Shown here: one piece after another, positions 1-13,642 of the stretch
Layout: the number at the start of each line of letters is the position of its first letter
Numbering within the stretch: position 1 is the stretch's first letter
Source of the DNA: Filobasidium wieringae
Taxonomy: Eukaryota > Basidiomycota > Tremellomycetes > Filobasidiales > Filobasidiaceae
Reading direction: 5' to 3'
Assembly (NCBI GenBank): GCA_001600055.1
Contig: BCIV01000014.1
Location: 558,001 to 622,000, forward strand
DNA length: 64,000 nucleotides
Notes under the pieces: generated by a model
What the model was told of the DNA's origin: nothing
The model's database searches: none
Seen by the model: the letters and a program-made list of their open reading frames with translations, nothing else
Translations under genes and position numbers: made by a program

Positions 1-108
1 AGGAACGGAAAAGATCAGCTACGCCATACCGGCCATGCCCAGCTGGCCAGCCATGAATCTTGCAAGCTTGCAATCTCATATGGATGACCAGGATAGCAAG
101 TATTGAAG

Positions 109-2476
109 ATGTCGTCCGAACTCCAGCCCAAGCGTCGATCATGCGCTTTATGTAAACGATACAAGGTGAGCAAAATCGTCCTGAATCTTCCCGCCTGGAT
201 TGCTCAGTGATGTTCGTCTTCCGTTCCAGGTCAAATGCCTGGGAGGACCTCCGTGTCGTCGATGCATCGAGTCGAAGTAAGCATGGCTACGGTTCGATCC
301 CAAATTTGTGGAATTTGATCGGGGTCGATATCAGAGTTACGTGTACACCTCAAGCCCCAGGACCGAAATCGCTGCTGGAACGGGTGACTAGCCTCGAGAA
401 GAACCACAATGCGTCTTCCAAGATCATACAAGATTTGCAACGAGAGATTGCTAAGCTGAAAGGCGAGCAACCCGGAGCAGAGCCAGACGAGTCTACCGAC
501 ACGGACGATGACACGCAATCTCAGACCGCCGAGTTGGTTGAAGATCCGGATCGTTCTGAGCAGGTTTCCGACGAAGAGGACGGAGAGAACCTTGGATTAC
601 TCGGAACAACTCGTTCTGGAAAGCGAAAACGGTATGGTTTGCCCACATTGCCATACGAGAACGGTCACAAGAGGCCTAGGGCAGGAAACGAATTTGGGAA
701 ATCTGGCGTCACGAGTGTCGAAGAAGAAGTCGCACTGCAAATGCAAGTCGTCGTCACAACATGCATGCATGTGCTATGAAAGAATACTCACCCAACCACA
801 CCTTGATCGGACACAGATTCTTCTCGAGATGCGTCAACAAGTTGCCATTCATCGATGCACCCTCGGACTTAGACCTTCCTTCCATCAAGAGGGACCAACC
901 ACTACTGTACTGTCAGTCGATCTGATCGTAGAACAGCGACTCCGATCTGACGCGGAGATTACAGGGACCATGGTAGCGATCGGTTCCAGGGAAGCAGATG
1001 AGCTCGCCTCCATTCATGCATATGCGGAACAACAATCCATCGATAGGGCCCAAAAGACTCTCTTCGGAACGACCGTCACGATGGAAGACCTGAAGGCTCT
1101 TTTGATGATAGGAATGTTCTTGAGGGAGGCTAGATCACCTGGTCATGCGATCGGGATCGCCCATGATATTCGTCTGTCCGACAGATGCCTGGAGCTTTCT
1201 CGAGAATACGAGGAAGTTCGGAGCATTTCGCATGACCCCGAGGCACTCTTTTCGGGTGCACAGGAATTCTGTCAATTGATGAGGGTATATGGGTATCTCT
1301 TCATGCTCGATAGAGTGTACGTCGTCTACTCCGCCGAATCCTGTCATCGACGCTGATCCGATCGATTTTATTGCTGTAGCACTTCGTATGTGGCAGATCA
1401 GCCATATCTCTTAATCAGCAACGAACCCGTCCGGATGATGGAACAGATATTAACTCTACCGTGCATTCGAATGACCGATACTCGGCTAGCAGCTCAAGTC
1501 CACCTTGTCAACCATATGAGTTCGTTCCTATATCGCTTTTTCCAAACTGTACTTGGCTTGGGGACTCACAACCTCGTTTCTCGTCAGGCAACGTTCGCTC
1601 GAGCTTTACGTCTTCCTCTCAAGACAAGCTCGATCTAGTTCCAGCCCATAATCAAACACTGGACGCTTGGTTTGAAAGATGGATCGCAGCTACGGAAGAT
1701 TGGCGAGGACATACGAGCGAGGACGATGTGAACCAACTTCAAACGAGTCTACGGTTTTTGTACGCTTCCTCCCGGCTATACATCAACGCTTTCCTATTAC
1801 AAGGTGAGCAAGTTTTCGCCCATCGACGAGCCTGATCGATGAGGGTCGTCCTGACTCTCGAGTTTATTCTTGGGGATAGGGATAACCCATGCGAGTCAGA
1901 TCGGTCCGGACCGAATGACATGTCTGAACGAATGCGTGGTTGCGGCCCGGACGGTCTGCGTCCAAGCCGTTCGACACGATCAGCCGAACAATATCATCTA
2001 TACGTCTAATATCACGCAATTACAATTGACCTTTGCCGCGGTGTTCTTGGTCAGGTCAGTCGACGTGAACTCTACGCCCTTTCCTTTTGGGTCAATCTGA
2101 TGACGCGCCGTCCTGCTGTTTATGTAATGATTTCAGGATGATCCGGTTATTACCGCGTCGGTTCGAGGAGGAGAGGATCATCAGGGAGATCAAAGATCTA
2201 AGGGACCTCCTCTCCCAGATATCCGGTCGATATTATTCCCGTCGAATCGATCGGATGCTTGATCATATCGAATCGAATCGACGGTCCCTTTCCAACGATC
2301 TCTTCGCCAGTGCACAAACTCGTCCAAGCGATCCCGGGCGTGGGACGGTCCGTCGCTCAGAAGAGTATGAGACTACGGGGTCTGGTTGGGGGACGGAGAT
2401 GTGGGAGGGGGATTGGATTGTTCAGCTAGGCAGTGCGGCGTTTTGGGATTCGATGCGAGAAGAGGATATTGGGTGA
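109..2476 (+). CDS. Zn2Cys6 fungal transcription factor
   Basis: Predicted nuclear DNA-binding regulator of about 658 residues in seven exons (109-165, 230-276, 335-770, 817-1314, 1380-1803, 1880-2054, 2137-2476), with all splice phases consistent. The N-terminus carries a full binuclear zinc cluster, Cys12-X2-Cys15-X6-Cys22-X5-Cys28-X2-Cys31-X6-Cys38. The last cysteine appears only when intron 2 is removed, which supports the model. A heptad-like coiled coil (about residues 47-75) follows, as is usual for dimeric Gal4-type factors, then an acidic linker and a long helical region resembling the fungal-specific middle homology region. The target genes cannot be deduced. The start is the first ATG before the cluster. 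The cluster itself is interrupted by two introns. Confidence 0.85.
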
Positions 2477-3977
2477 TCGAACGGTCGAGCTGGGTGTGGA
2501 TTGGAATGTCTGGAGTGAAGACGTCTATGATTAATGTACCAGATATGCGAACTCTAAGTTCTAGAGTCTATCACTACTGACCATCAGTGGTTGCCTGATG
2601 GAATGGTCAGGATGAAGCGCAGAGAACGGGTGCAATCGCCAGTTGCCTCAATTTGCTTCCGCCCGCGTTCTAGGTCCATGGTTGCGGCCGAGTTGCGTGA
2701 GTACCAGTTCCTGCGGAAGCTGGATGCACCGAGGGAAGGTACGGGGCGAACCTGGACGTAGGGATTTGGATTACGATCTGCGGGTTGTGGGTTGTGGGTT
2801 GTGGGTTGTGGGTGGGGTGTTTTGCTGACGATATGCGCCGAGAGGGGTTCTATGTAGGGGGGTTGGTTGCGTCATGCGTATATGCGTCATGAGTCGAGTG
2901 GGCGAGTGGGAGTGATGTCCGAGAGATAAGGTTTGGATGTTATTTCCACCTTGAGATCCTTGAGAGAAGGGTTTGAGCTAGAAGATGGGACTAGACGTGT
3001 TAGAGCGTGGTAGCTCTGGTGACTGGTAGCTGGCAACCTCAGTAGCTGGTAGCTAGTAGTACAGTGGGGGCGGCACTCTCTGGCTGGAGCGGCAGTTGTG
3101 TACCAGGCCTCGGCTTGTAGAGTCGCCGTGCATCAGTACGAGTGTCGAGTGTACGAGTATCCGATAGATAGCTTTGACCGGTGACCCCGTACCCAATTTC
3201 GATCTTCTCCTTCTTTACGCGCATATCACCCTTCACTCCGTAGTGCACATCGTATCCCTGATCCCCTAGCTACACCCCACTCCTCCTGGTCTCCTTTCTC
3301 ATACACCTCTCCACCTCACTTCCAGAGCATCATCAGCTTCATATACTAGTGTCTCCATCCCCCTTGACAATCGACCCTCCAGTCCTCCTCAACCCGACAT
3401 CCCTTCTCAGGCTTGTACTGAAGAGCCAGCCTTTAGACGGGCCAGGAAGGTTCGGGTTATTCTTGGAACGTCCACCACCTTAATCTAAGGCGAACTACGG
3501 GCTACGCAGGACGTTTTCGTTTTGCACAGGAGCACAGTCGCTCTTCCCCTCTCAACACTCATCGCCGTAGACTACGAGAGGGAATCGGTACGACTTGTCC
3601 ATCACAGCCATCTGGTACGGTATAAGAAACGAGAAGAGAAGCTTTTGACAATTACTTTAAAGAGGATCAAAGGCGGATTGGAAATCTAGGTTGTTCGACT
3701 TATGTACTGTGGAGGGAGGGAGGTTTATCGTGAGTCTTCGTTCTTGTTCTCTTGTTCTTGAGGTCGAGTTGAGAGCATGGGAGTGGAAGTTGTTGAGATG
3801 GTCGAGGCGTGAATCGTCGATATTGATCTGATTTCGTTCCCATTTTTGCATTTCCTCGTCAATCGTCAAATCGTCTTCCAAAACATCTTTCACTTGGACT
3901 TGGACTTGGACTTCATCATCATCATCATCATCTCTCATCTCTCGTCCCCCTTCGACCCGACATAAATCAGACCAACC
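2477..3977. other. Intergenic / long 5' region of the RIM15-like gene
   Basis: I see no convincing coding exon in these 1.5 kb. The stretch holds a 7-bp minisatellite (2782-2812), several AGCTGGTAGCT-like direct repeats near 3010-3060, and pyrimidine-rich sequence towards 3978. It probably contains the 3' end of the zinc-cluster gene and the promoter plus 5' UTR of the kinase gene. Confidence 0.5.
2782..2812 (+). repeat. (GGGTTGT)4 minisatellite
   Basis: Four perfect tandem copies of the 7-mer GGGTTGT followed by a partial copy. It is G-rich and telomere-like in composition but short and interstitial. It lies in the intergenic region upstream of the RIM15-like gene. Confidence 0.9.
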
Positions 3978-6900
3978 ATGTCCCCCCCTAAAAACCCCAA
4001 CCCCTCTCGCCCCCATACCCCAGCCCGACTCCCCTCCGCAACCCAATCCCCAACCCATGCCTCAGCCTCAGCCTCAGCCCCAGCCCCAATCCCATCTCAA
4101 CCAGAACAATCCGAAGGGATATTCTATCTAGAAGGAATCTCTTCCCCCCCTTCCCCACCTAAACGTGATCTTAGCCCTTTACCTTCCTCCGTCCCTCTGC
4201 GAGCGGGGGAGAGGGATAGTCCGTCCCCTGAACGTCGGGTGGGGAAGGGTGAGCCGGGGAGGGAAAGAGGGTCCGTAGCGAGTGGGAGAGACTCGGGTTT
4301 TGGACCGGGGACGACGACCGGGAATACGTCAGGGGGAGCGGTATTAGGACTGACGGTACCTCCTTCCATCCTCAGTCCCAACCCCATCCCGGCCCAATCG
4401 AATTTGACCGTGACAGGATTGAGGAAATCTATCAACCAGCCTAACGCTAGTAGTCCGTTGGCTAGGTGGACCGTACAGCCTCATTCGGACGAGGAGGAGG
4501 TGGGGAGTAGTGGGAGTGCGAGTGAGGGGAGTTCGGCGGTGAGGAGGGGGTTTGGGGGGTTGGATGCTGGTTCTCATAAGCATACGCATACGCACTCGCA
4601 CTCGCACTCGCAGAGGGAGAGAGAGAGGGAAGAAGGCGGAAGTTGGATTTCCAACTCATCCCCCAAAACGGGAAAGGGGGGAAGAAAACGATCCAACCCT
4701 TCTTCCTCCTCTTCTTCTTTCCCCGCTCAAACTCTCAATCAGAGCTTTTCAGGGGAAGATACCATCCCTCAAATTCACACGCGGATCAGATCGAGTGGGG
4801 GGGAAGGGAGTGGGAACAGTACCTCTTCATCCCCACGTGGTTCTCCCCGGAACTCACCCCGTCGAGCATCTCCACTCCAATTACCCGAGATCTCTTCCCA
4901 GATGCAAGCTCAAGGGCAAGGACAGGGACAGGGGCATTATTCACAAGGAGGCAGGCAGAGGAGCGATTCGATCTCTTCCGTCATCTCTCTGTCGCAGTAC
5001 GATCGGAGGGCTAGGAGCGATAGTGGAGGGAGTCAAGGGAAGGGAGGGTTGGGGCTTGGGGTTGGGGTTGGATTAGGGGTGGGCGTGATGGGTGGGAGAG
5101 AGAGGGGGGAGACGGTACCGGGTGGAAGCTCTTTGGGTCTTGGTGTCAAGACGTGAGTGGCGGTGCTTCATACGGGGTCTTGAGACGTCCATAGGAAAGC
5201 TGATTGGTTACACACGTTCTTGACAGGTCGCCTAGGATGAGAAGACGATCAGAGTTGCCTTCGGATAGAAGAATGTCCATCTCTCGTAGTCTCGGAACAG
5301 GTCTTTCCTCACCCCTCGCAATGGCCGCAAGAGTGTCGGACGCCGTATCCACCATCTCCCCCTTGAACCCACTTCCCTCCCCCTGGGCGTGTTCTCCCGG
5401 AGCAGAGATGTCCATCAGTCCGAGAAATACAGGAGCGAATAGTTCGATCGATTCGAGCATGTCCACCTCTACTTCGGGGTCTATTCGACTCACGAGGGTC
5501 CCCACGCATGTGAGGTTGGCGCAGGATTTGATGAAGGCTGCTCCGGTATCGGGTACCGCGCCCGAGACGATGACAGGGTTCAACACGCCTTCCACGGATT
5601 CGAGTGAGATGGGGGTGGGAGGGTTTCCGAATTTACCGACGGGAATGATCATGCCCGTTACCCCTTCTGTGACTCGGAACGTTTCACCGGACGAACCGTT
5701 GACTATACAGGAAGAACCTGAACCGAGTTTACCCGGACCGGCGATCCCTAGGAAACATGCTGCAGAGGACGAATCGAATCCTCCCAGTCCTACCAGACTC
5801 AAGAGGAACGCTCCGAGATCGAGACCGTCGTTACCGCCTCCAAGTGCTTTTGGGCCCGCGTTACCGGCCAGTCCGCCTAGAGCGGCTTCGCTGAGATTAC
5901 CAGATGTGTCCAAGACGATCAGTTATGGACAACCTTCACCGGCGTTCTCGAGCGATTCTTATAGCTCCAATCCATCCAATCATTTACTCAGTCCTTTACC
6001 TCGAACTGGTCGGACGAGATCGTCCTCCAATGAGAGGGTAGCTAAGCCTGCCTTGAAGCAACGTATGACCAGTATGGGCGGTGCACATCTGAGCCCTAAT
6101 AGCGTGGATTCCAACGACAGTCAGACCTTTGCAATGGATTCCGCTGCAGGACTACGGGCTAGCGTGATCGGTTCTGGAAAAGATATCGAAGGTGATGCTT
6201 CGCGACATGCCAATGTCATCATGCAAAGTCGACGAGCCAAGATTCAACGGTGGAGACCTGGTAGCTCGGGAACGGACGGTAGCGTTTCGATCGAGGTGAC
6301 TCCCTCGAAACCTGCTTTCAGTCGTGCTACGTCTGCTATGGAGACGGGACTAGGGTTTCCAGGGAGTGAACAGAGGTCCTTCAGAAGAGTCGTTTCCGGT
6401 CAAAATGCTGGCGAACCGGCGATATTCTCCCTCGATCCGAGTCCCGATGAGACGCCGGGCTCGTTACGGCCTACATCCATGTTGGGCGAGTTACACGGTG
6501 GAGCACGATCTGCTCAAGAAACGGGAGCTGGATCTCAACGAGACCAACGACTTGTGCACAAGATCGACGCGATGGCACCCGAGTCCGTCAGTGAGATCGA
6601 ATGGGTCGACTGGATGGACGAGTACAAGAGATTCAAGGAAGCCAAGATTCGATCGGAACAACCCGAAGAAGCTCGATCTCCCGATACCGCGGAAGACACG
6701 CCTTGCCCAGAGTCTCGAATGACCTCTAGCGAGAGCGACCCGACTCTTCAATCGCGGATTCCGGAGATATCGCCTCTTACAGAGACGCCTAGTTTCATGC
6801 CTGCTCCTGCGTCACCGCCTAGGAAGAGCGAGGACTCGAGATCTGGTATGAGTGCTCGTCATCAGTTAGTGAGATCTCTCAGCCTGAGTTATGGAGGAAA

Positions 6901-9900
6901 ACACGCCAAGACAAACTCGCTCAGTGCATTTGGTTTGAACACTCCAAGCCGTGCGTTAGAACACGTTCCCGTATCCAGACAGCCGTCCCTCCAGTCCAAC
7001 AAGTCGTTCGTATTTCCCGTAAAGAAAAAGAAGAAGAACATGACTGCGAAAATGGAGGGTTGGTGGAGCGCCGTGAAGAGCAACTTTGCCAACACGCCGA
7101 GTGGATCGAGCGGTATCAAAGACCAGCTCATAGACTCTGACGTTCGCCGGCCACACGTACCGTCTCCCCGAAAGCTGCCGTCAGCTCCCTCTTCTCGTCG
7201 AGGAAGTGCTTTCCCCATGGAATCCCCGTCAATGCCTACCGATCTCAAACAACATCTGCTCGAGAACGCGCCCGAGAGCCGCGCGTTGCGAGGAGTTACC
7301 TCACACGCAGATCTAAGAGAACCATCGTTCCCCCCGCAAGTTGCAAAGGAGATGACTCCACCAACATTGGGTACCGTGGACCGTAGTCCCGCAGTTCCGA
7401 TGCCGACCGGTGCTTCCTCTATTTCAACTCTGCGCAGACCGTCACCAGTCTCGCACATGAGCTCCGATTCGAGCATATTCAAGCCTGCAACGCCGAGCAG
7501 TCTGGAGGCTCGTCGGCGTCAGCCGCCTCTCAGCCTGAAATTGGAAAATCATGTATTAGCTGCACCTAAGCACTTTGGACGGCAGCATAGCACCGCTTCG
7601 AGCGGACTTTCCACCTCTGCGTCCAGCAATGGGCGACCAGCTCTCGCTTATCACGGTCGACAAGAATCACAGGCTTCTTCAGCAATGCTTAGCAGTAATG
7701 GGTTGACACCTGGATACCAACACTGGGACCACACACCTTCCCCCCTTCTTGCTCTAAACGGAAATGTCTCGAGAGGCGAAATGCCCAATGAGACGGAATC
7801 GCGCTCAAGCGGTGCAGTTGAACCAGAGTTTACCATGTCATCCGTGAGACAACTGGTGAAACATCGCCTGACGGTCGCCAAACAAGGTTGCGATCGGGAG
7901 CTTCGGTTCATCGTTTCCGATATTACCGCCTTTGTCGAAGAGAACCTTCACCTATCTTCCTCTAACAACGCTATCGAGTCCGATATAGAGCAAGAAGAAG
8001 TCCTACAAGACGTTCGGATGCCCATCGGTGCGTCACCTCGTCTGACCTATTCAGACCTGGACGACGATCTAGAACCGTTGGATAGGGAGGTTGCACTACA
8101 TTCCCAAGGTGAGCTTTGTTTCTCAACAGCGTATATGTCATGCTGATCCTATCGCTCTTCAATATAGTTGCGGCCATGATGATTCCTCAGTCGGCTCACG
8201 CGCGACGTAGTTCAATATCTTTGTCTGCAGCAACTAGCCCTATCAAAAGAAGAGAAATCATCAACTTGGCAGGTGCGCGCGATGACCCTACAAGTCCAGG
8301 TCGTCGCCGGCGATCTTCAGCTTTGCCTCCTCGCAGCGTTCGCACTACAGAATTGGGACAGCGATTGGGTCGAGCTCTCACGGCATCGATGGATCGCTCA
8401 AATGCGAGTTCGAGATCCAACTCGAGATCACGATCGCCTATGCCATCGTTGGTCGCTCTTGCTGGTTCACTTGCTGCACAATCCGACGATCCCGATATCA
8501 GCGGTCTCGTCGAGGGTTTACAGAAAGTCATTAGTATCGCTACCGACGTGACAGAAACCCCCGTCAGTGTGCTCATAGCAAAGCCATCCACATGCAGACA
8601 CTTTATCGAGCGTGTCCGTGAAGTCGGTTCGATCTGGGATGAAAATCCCGAAGCGAAAGGTCGGAACTGGTACATCCGCTTGCTGTTAGCCATCGCCGGC
8701 CTCAGTCGTGTTGTCGAGTGGTGGGAGGCGGAACGAGGATTCTGGAATTTTGATAATGACGAAGACAACGAACCGATGACGTTCGTTCTTAAGCCAGCTC
8801 GCGAGGGTGAGACCAGCGGTACTCCTCCCGTACAACAGAGACATCTTAGCGAGCCAGGATCGGGTTTCGGAACACCTGTCTCAGTATCCTCCATGTCCGA
8901 TGCTCCCCACATTTCTCCTGGCCTCATGCTTCCACCTTCGCAAGTGGAGGATCTGGTGACAGCACGTCCAACCGAACTGAGCTCGGCTGTCCCGTCTCAG
9001 ATTCAGGCAGCTCAGGATCTGCAACTACAGGCAGAACACAACAAGAGCATCAATATTGTTTTAGAGTTGAGTCTGGGAGGCGAACTGATTGAGTGGGTCA
9101 ACCCTGCATGGCGAGAAGTGACAGGGTAAGTCCCTGGATTTTTCGGAGACCGCTTGGTTCTGTCACTGATAGTCTGATACAACAGGTCAAGTCCTGATGA
9201 AGCTGAAAACACTCCTATCACCGCCTGGCTAGCTCCTGCCGATGTCGACGTACTAGCCAACGCTGGAAGACAACTTGAATCTGACGACAGTAACACTGCA
9301 CAAGCTCGATTCCGATTGTTGCGCCTGATGTCTGAAGACGTGGAGGATGTAGCAAGGCTACCTGGGCCCACTTACATCGAATGTGAGGGTATCGGTATGC
9401 TTATGAGAGACAGAGAAACAGGTGAAGCGTCGCACACCATGTGGGTCGTGAAACCAGTCTTGAACAGTCAGACGCTAGAAGCTTCTCCTGTGGCTGGCTC
9501 TGTTTCCATTACCAACGATGTTCAGGAGGACTACCCATTTCCGACTATATCTTCAATGTCGAACGCCGGCATTCTGTGTCGAATCTGTGAGAGGCAGGTG
9601 CCTACCTGGTTTTTCGAGAAGCACAACGAGACCTGTAACGAAGTACATCGACTGGAGGCTGACATTGCCACAGCTAACGAACGGATCTTTGAGATGAAAA
9701 CAATCGTGTCGGAAATCAAACGCTCGTTGGAAGAAAGCGTACCAGGAGAACCTGCTCAATATCAAGGGCTTACGATATCTAGTCGCGTAAAACACACTCC
9801 TCAACACGCTGCAGGCCCTGTCTTGCTTGCAGTTCGGCGGATCCAGCAAAGTCAGCTCGACAGCGCATTATCGGCTTTGACTTCAGCTGGAACTATTTCC

Positions 9901-12900
9901 ACACCGAGCGTGAAAGACGAGGACTCATCCATGTCTCTAAGCTATCAACAATTATTGTCACCCGCATCTGAAGACAGACTGACGTTTATCGGAAGATGGG
10001 TTCGACCGGACACTGAAGATGCAGCTTTACAAAAGCTATTTGTGCATATAGACGAACTCATTCGCCGAAAACAGATGACTGTCAATCGAATGCGTAACAC
10101 TATCATGTACGCAGAACGTGTACGACGTGAATGGGAGGACAAGATGGACCGTATGCTATCGATCGCGGAAGAGGATAACAGTGGAAGCGGAGGCAGTTCT
10201 GATGGAGATGCACAGGAGGTTGACAAACCTAGTGAAGACGACGGCACTGGATTATCTCCGCCTTCCGCAAAGAAGCGAATGATAGATCCAAAAGCTCGGC
10301 TTCCCCCGACGACGACCATCCTTCAGAGACAGCAGAGCAGCGTACACGTGCCAAGTAGTGCGGAAACTCCATCGACGATTCCTCCACCCGCCGTCCAAGA
10401 GGGAGAGATGCTGAACCAGGCGCGACCTAGTCCACCGCTGATTGTGGCGCCTAAACGCTTGTCAACCAGTCGTCGAGTATCTGGTAATCGTGGTCTTTCA
10501 GAGGCTCCTATGTCTCCGAGATTGCCGTCCGTCGCATCGATGGCTAGAACCGCTCCGACTTCGATCAAGGATTTCGACATCATCAAACCTATCAGTCGTG
10601 GTGCGTTTGGATCGGTGTATCTGGCCAAAAAACGTACAACGGGAGACTACTTTGCTATCAAGGCACTGAAGAAGTCTGACATGATTGCCAAAAATCAGAT
10701 CACAAATGTCAAGGCCGAGAGAACAATTCTGATGAATCAAGCCAGCTCGCCTTATGTGGCCAAGCTTTACTTCTCCTTCCAAAACAAGGACTACCTTTAT
10801 CTCGTCATGGAGTATTTAAACGGCGGTGATTGCGCCGCTTTGATCAAAACTCTAGGAGGTCTCCCTGAGGAATGGGCCCGTAACTACACTGCCGAAGTCG
10901 TGTTGGGATTAGAATACCTTCACGATCGAGGGATCGTTCACAGGCAAGTTTTGTCTCGGTTATTACGTAGAAGCAGGCTGATTAATGATAGGATCGATTT
11001 CTACAGGGATCTGAAGCCGGACAACCTCCTGATTGATGCTCACGGACATCTAAAATTGACGGACTTTGGTCTTTCGCGTATTGGTCTGATGCATCGACAG
11101 GTGGGAGGCCCACGACCAGCGGTCCTACGCGGTACTAGCTTAAGGAAGATGCGGGGTCAAACCCGTGCTGAATCTCCTCGACTATCAACATCTGTACTGG
11201 ATTCGCCGATGACCACACCAGATTATCTATTGCCTCCCAACGTAACGAGTCTATCACAGTCATACTTCTCCAGTCGTCATCTTGATGGCTCGGCGGACGA
11301 GTCGAGCGGATCAGAGAGCGTGTCTGGGGCTTACACGAGACAACGCGAAGGAGGAAGGACTACGTCAGCTCGAACGAGTGGTACACATAAGCCAGGTAAC
11401 GAGCCGAAGTTTGTCGGAACTCCTGATTATCTGTGTCCCGAGAGTAGTAAGTACGCGTATAGCTTTCTATCGCAAGTCGTTCTAACTCTTTCTTTTAACA
11501 GTTCTGGGAATAGGGTCTGACGCTCCGACAGTTGACTGGGTAAATTTACTGTCCCTCAATCTCAGCGACCGATCATATTCTGACCATGCATCTTTTATCT
11601 TCACGATAGTGGGCGGTTGGAGTGGTCCTCTACGAGTTCATCTACGGATTTCCACCCTTCCATGACGAGACGCCCGAGAAAGTATTCGATAACATCGTTT
11701 CACGCCGGATCAATTGGTATGAAGACCAGATGGAGCTGTCTGTGGAAGCACGTGACTTGATGGAACGACTCATGTGTATGAACCCGGACCTACGACTGGG
11801 AGCACGCGGTGCGGCGGAGATCAAATGCCACGCTTTCTTTGCTGGAGTCGATTGGAATACCATCACAACGGTGGAGGCCAACTTCGTACCCAATGTCACG
11901 GACCCGGAGTCGACAGACTACTTTGACTCTAGAGGAGCAGTGGCACAGGTGTTCTTGGAGGATGACGCGTTGTCGACCAGTGGCGAGCCGGCGTCGGAGC
12001 CCAGCCATGATCCAGCCAGTCCTGCACAACATGGACTTGCGCAACCTATCGAGCTCGGCAACAAGTCTCATGATGAGTTTGGGACGTTCACCTTCAAAAA
12101 TCTACCAGTGTTGAAGCAAGCCAACGATGAAGTCATCAAAAAGCTCAGACGAGAGTCAGTCCTGACTACTCAACAGGGCGGCTTGCTACTGCGCGATCGA
12201 CGTTTAAGTTCTGTAACTGACCGGAAGCGTTTCAAGGCAAAGGCTTCCTCTGCAGTCGAGGTATGTCGAGCATGCTTATACTCTAGATCGTAATGCGGTG
12301 ATCTGACAGTTCTCGTATAGCATTATCTACCTCCTTCGCCCAGCGCCTCGACAAGCTCATCCGCGTCTAGGACCAGTGCTCTACCTCAGACGCCCTCCTC
12401 TGGGGTTCTTCCGCAGCAACGTCGCATATCCGACCAGCATCCCTTGAATAAAGTCCAGATCGCTCATGAGCAGGATGGCCATCGATATGCCCCCGACAGG
12501 TCACGTGAAGGCAGCGGTACAAGTTTCTCCTACAGCTCGCCTGGCCATTATGATAAGCCAAGATCCATGTCAAACCAGAGCGCCTTTTCGGCTGTCAGCG
12601 AGCGCCGAGTCTCGGAAGCTGGAAGCATGCACGATGCCCGAGCAGTCGACGTTCTTATTGCAGAGGACAACCCTATCAGTCAGAAAATTTTGGAAACACT
12701 GTTGACCCGAATGGGTTGCCGCTGTGTGTGCGTCAATGACGGCGCGGAAGCGCTAGCGGCTTCCATGGGCACGATTCGTGAGTTTCTACAAGCTATCATC
12801 TCTTATGGTTCCATATTGCAGGTCTAATTTACATTACTTATCAGGTTTCGATATTATCATCACTGATCTGGTCATGCCAAATGTCACTGGAGAAGAAGTC

Positions 12901-13242
12901 GCCCGAATGATCCGTTCGACGAACAATCCCAATTTTGATACACCTAGTAAGTTTCATTACTCTTAATCCGTGACATTCGCTTATCCATCTTGGATAGTCA
13001 TTGCGGCTACCTCGTACGAGCACAAACAGCTTGCAGCTGTCACTGCACAAAATACTGCCAATCCTGCCGGGGCTGGATCGCTGTTCTCAGCTGTTCTTGC
13101 TAAACCAATCACAAAACAAGACCTGACGGAATGTCTAGCTCAACTAGGCTTCATCTTTGGGACAGTCATCAACGCTCAAGGCAAATCCGCTAAGCGGATT
13201 GAAGGCCCAGCCTCAAGGCTCGACGTGCCACTCGTTGCATGA
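3978..13242 (+). CDS. RIM15: RIM15-family AGC protein kinase with receiver domain
   Basis: Ten exons (3978-5152, 5227-8108, 8168-9125, 9186-10943, 11007-11446, 11502-11539, 11610-12260, 12321-12777, 12845-12946, 12998-13242) give about 2901 residues. This is far longer than yeast Rim15, because of a Ser/Pro-rich N-terminal half. A PAS-like stretch lies near residue 1646, then a C2HC zinc finger near 1801 (CRIC...H...C). The kinase domain starts near 2133, with GAFGSVY, the AIK lysine, HRD, a DFG near 2275, a long insertion before the APE-equivalent region, and VDWWAVG. A C-terminal response-regulator receiver begins near 2743 with EDN and TDLVMP. Rim15 kinases act downstream of TORC1 and PKA and promote quiescence and stress programmes through endosulfine. 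The HRD codon triplet is split by a GC-AG intron. Confidence 0.92.
10944..11006 (+). other. GC-AG intron inside the kinase HRD motif
   Basis: The donor is AG|GCAAGT and the acceptor ctacag. Removing these 63 nt joins the codons for HR to D and restores HRDLKPDN. The intron length is a multiple of three and it contains no in-frame stop, so retention would insert 21 residues between Arg and the catalytic Asp. Confidence 0.85.
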
Positions 13243-13642
13243 AAATGCTCCTCTTCTGTCTTTCGAGTCATTTTATCTATCTTCTTGTACTGTTGCCTCT
13301 TTGCTGTCTTGATCTAGATTACTGTATACTGTATCAACAAACTACATGTACTCGTTGAACGATACCCAGCATGCTCTGTGAATGATTCCAATATAAGCAT
13401 TCTTTTAAAACCGACGATGCCCGTGTGCCCGGATGGCTATGTCATAGCTTTTGGGTTCAGACATAGCCTCGTCCATCAGTTCCCTGATTTCCGTAGCCTT
13501 GACTTCCGGAGTCCAGCAATGTGTTCCTTGAGCATATCCCTTGACTTCCTCCACCCATGATTTTCTTTGACACAGCGCAAGGACAGGTAGTCATGGTATA
13601 CAGGGTACCGTAAAGCATATAGACCTTCTTGTCATTGATCGT

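Noticed and set aside
288..300. tRNA B-box-like GGTTCGATCCC
   Set aside because: It lies in intron 2 of the zinc-cluster gene, with no fitting A box or cloverleaf around it.
2782..2812. Interstitial telomere repeat
   Set aside because: Only four units and the sequence does not match a known telomere repeat exactly; treated as a minisatellite.
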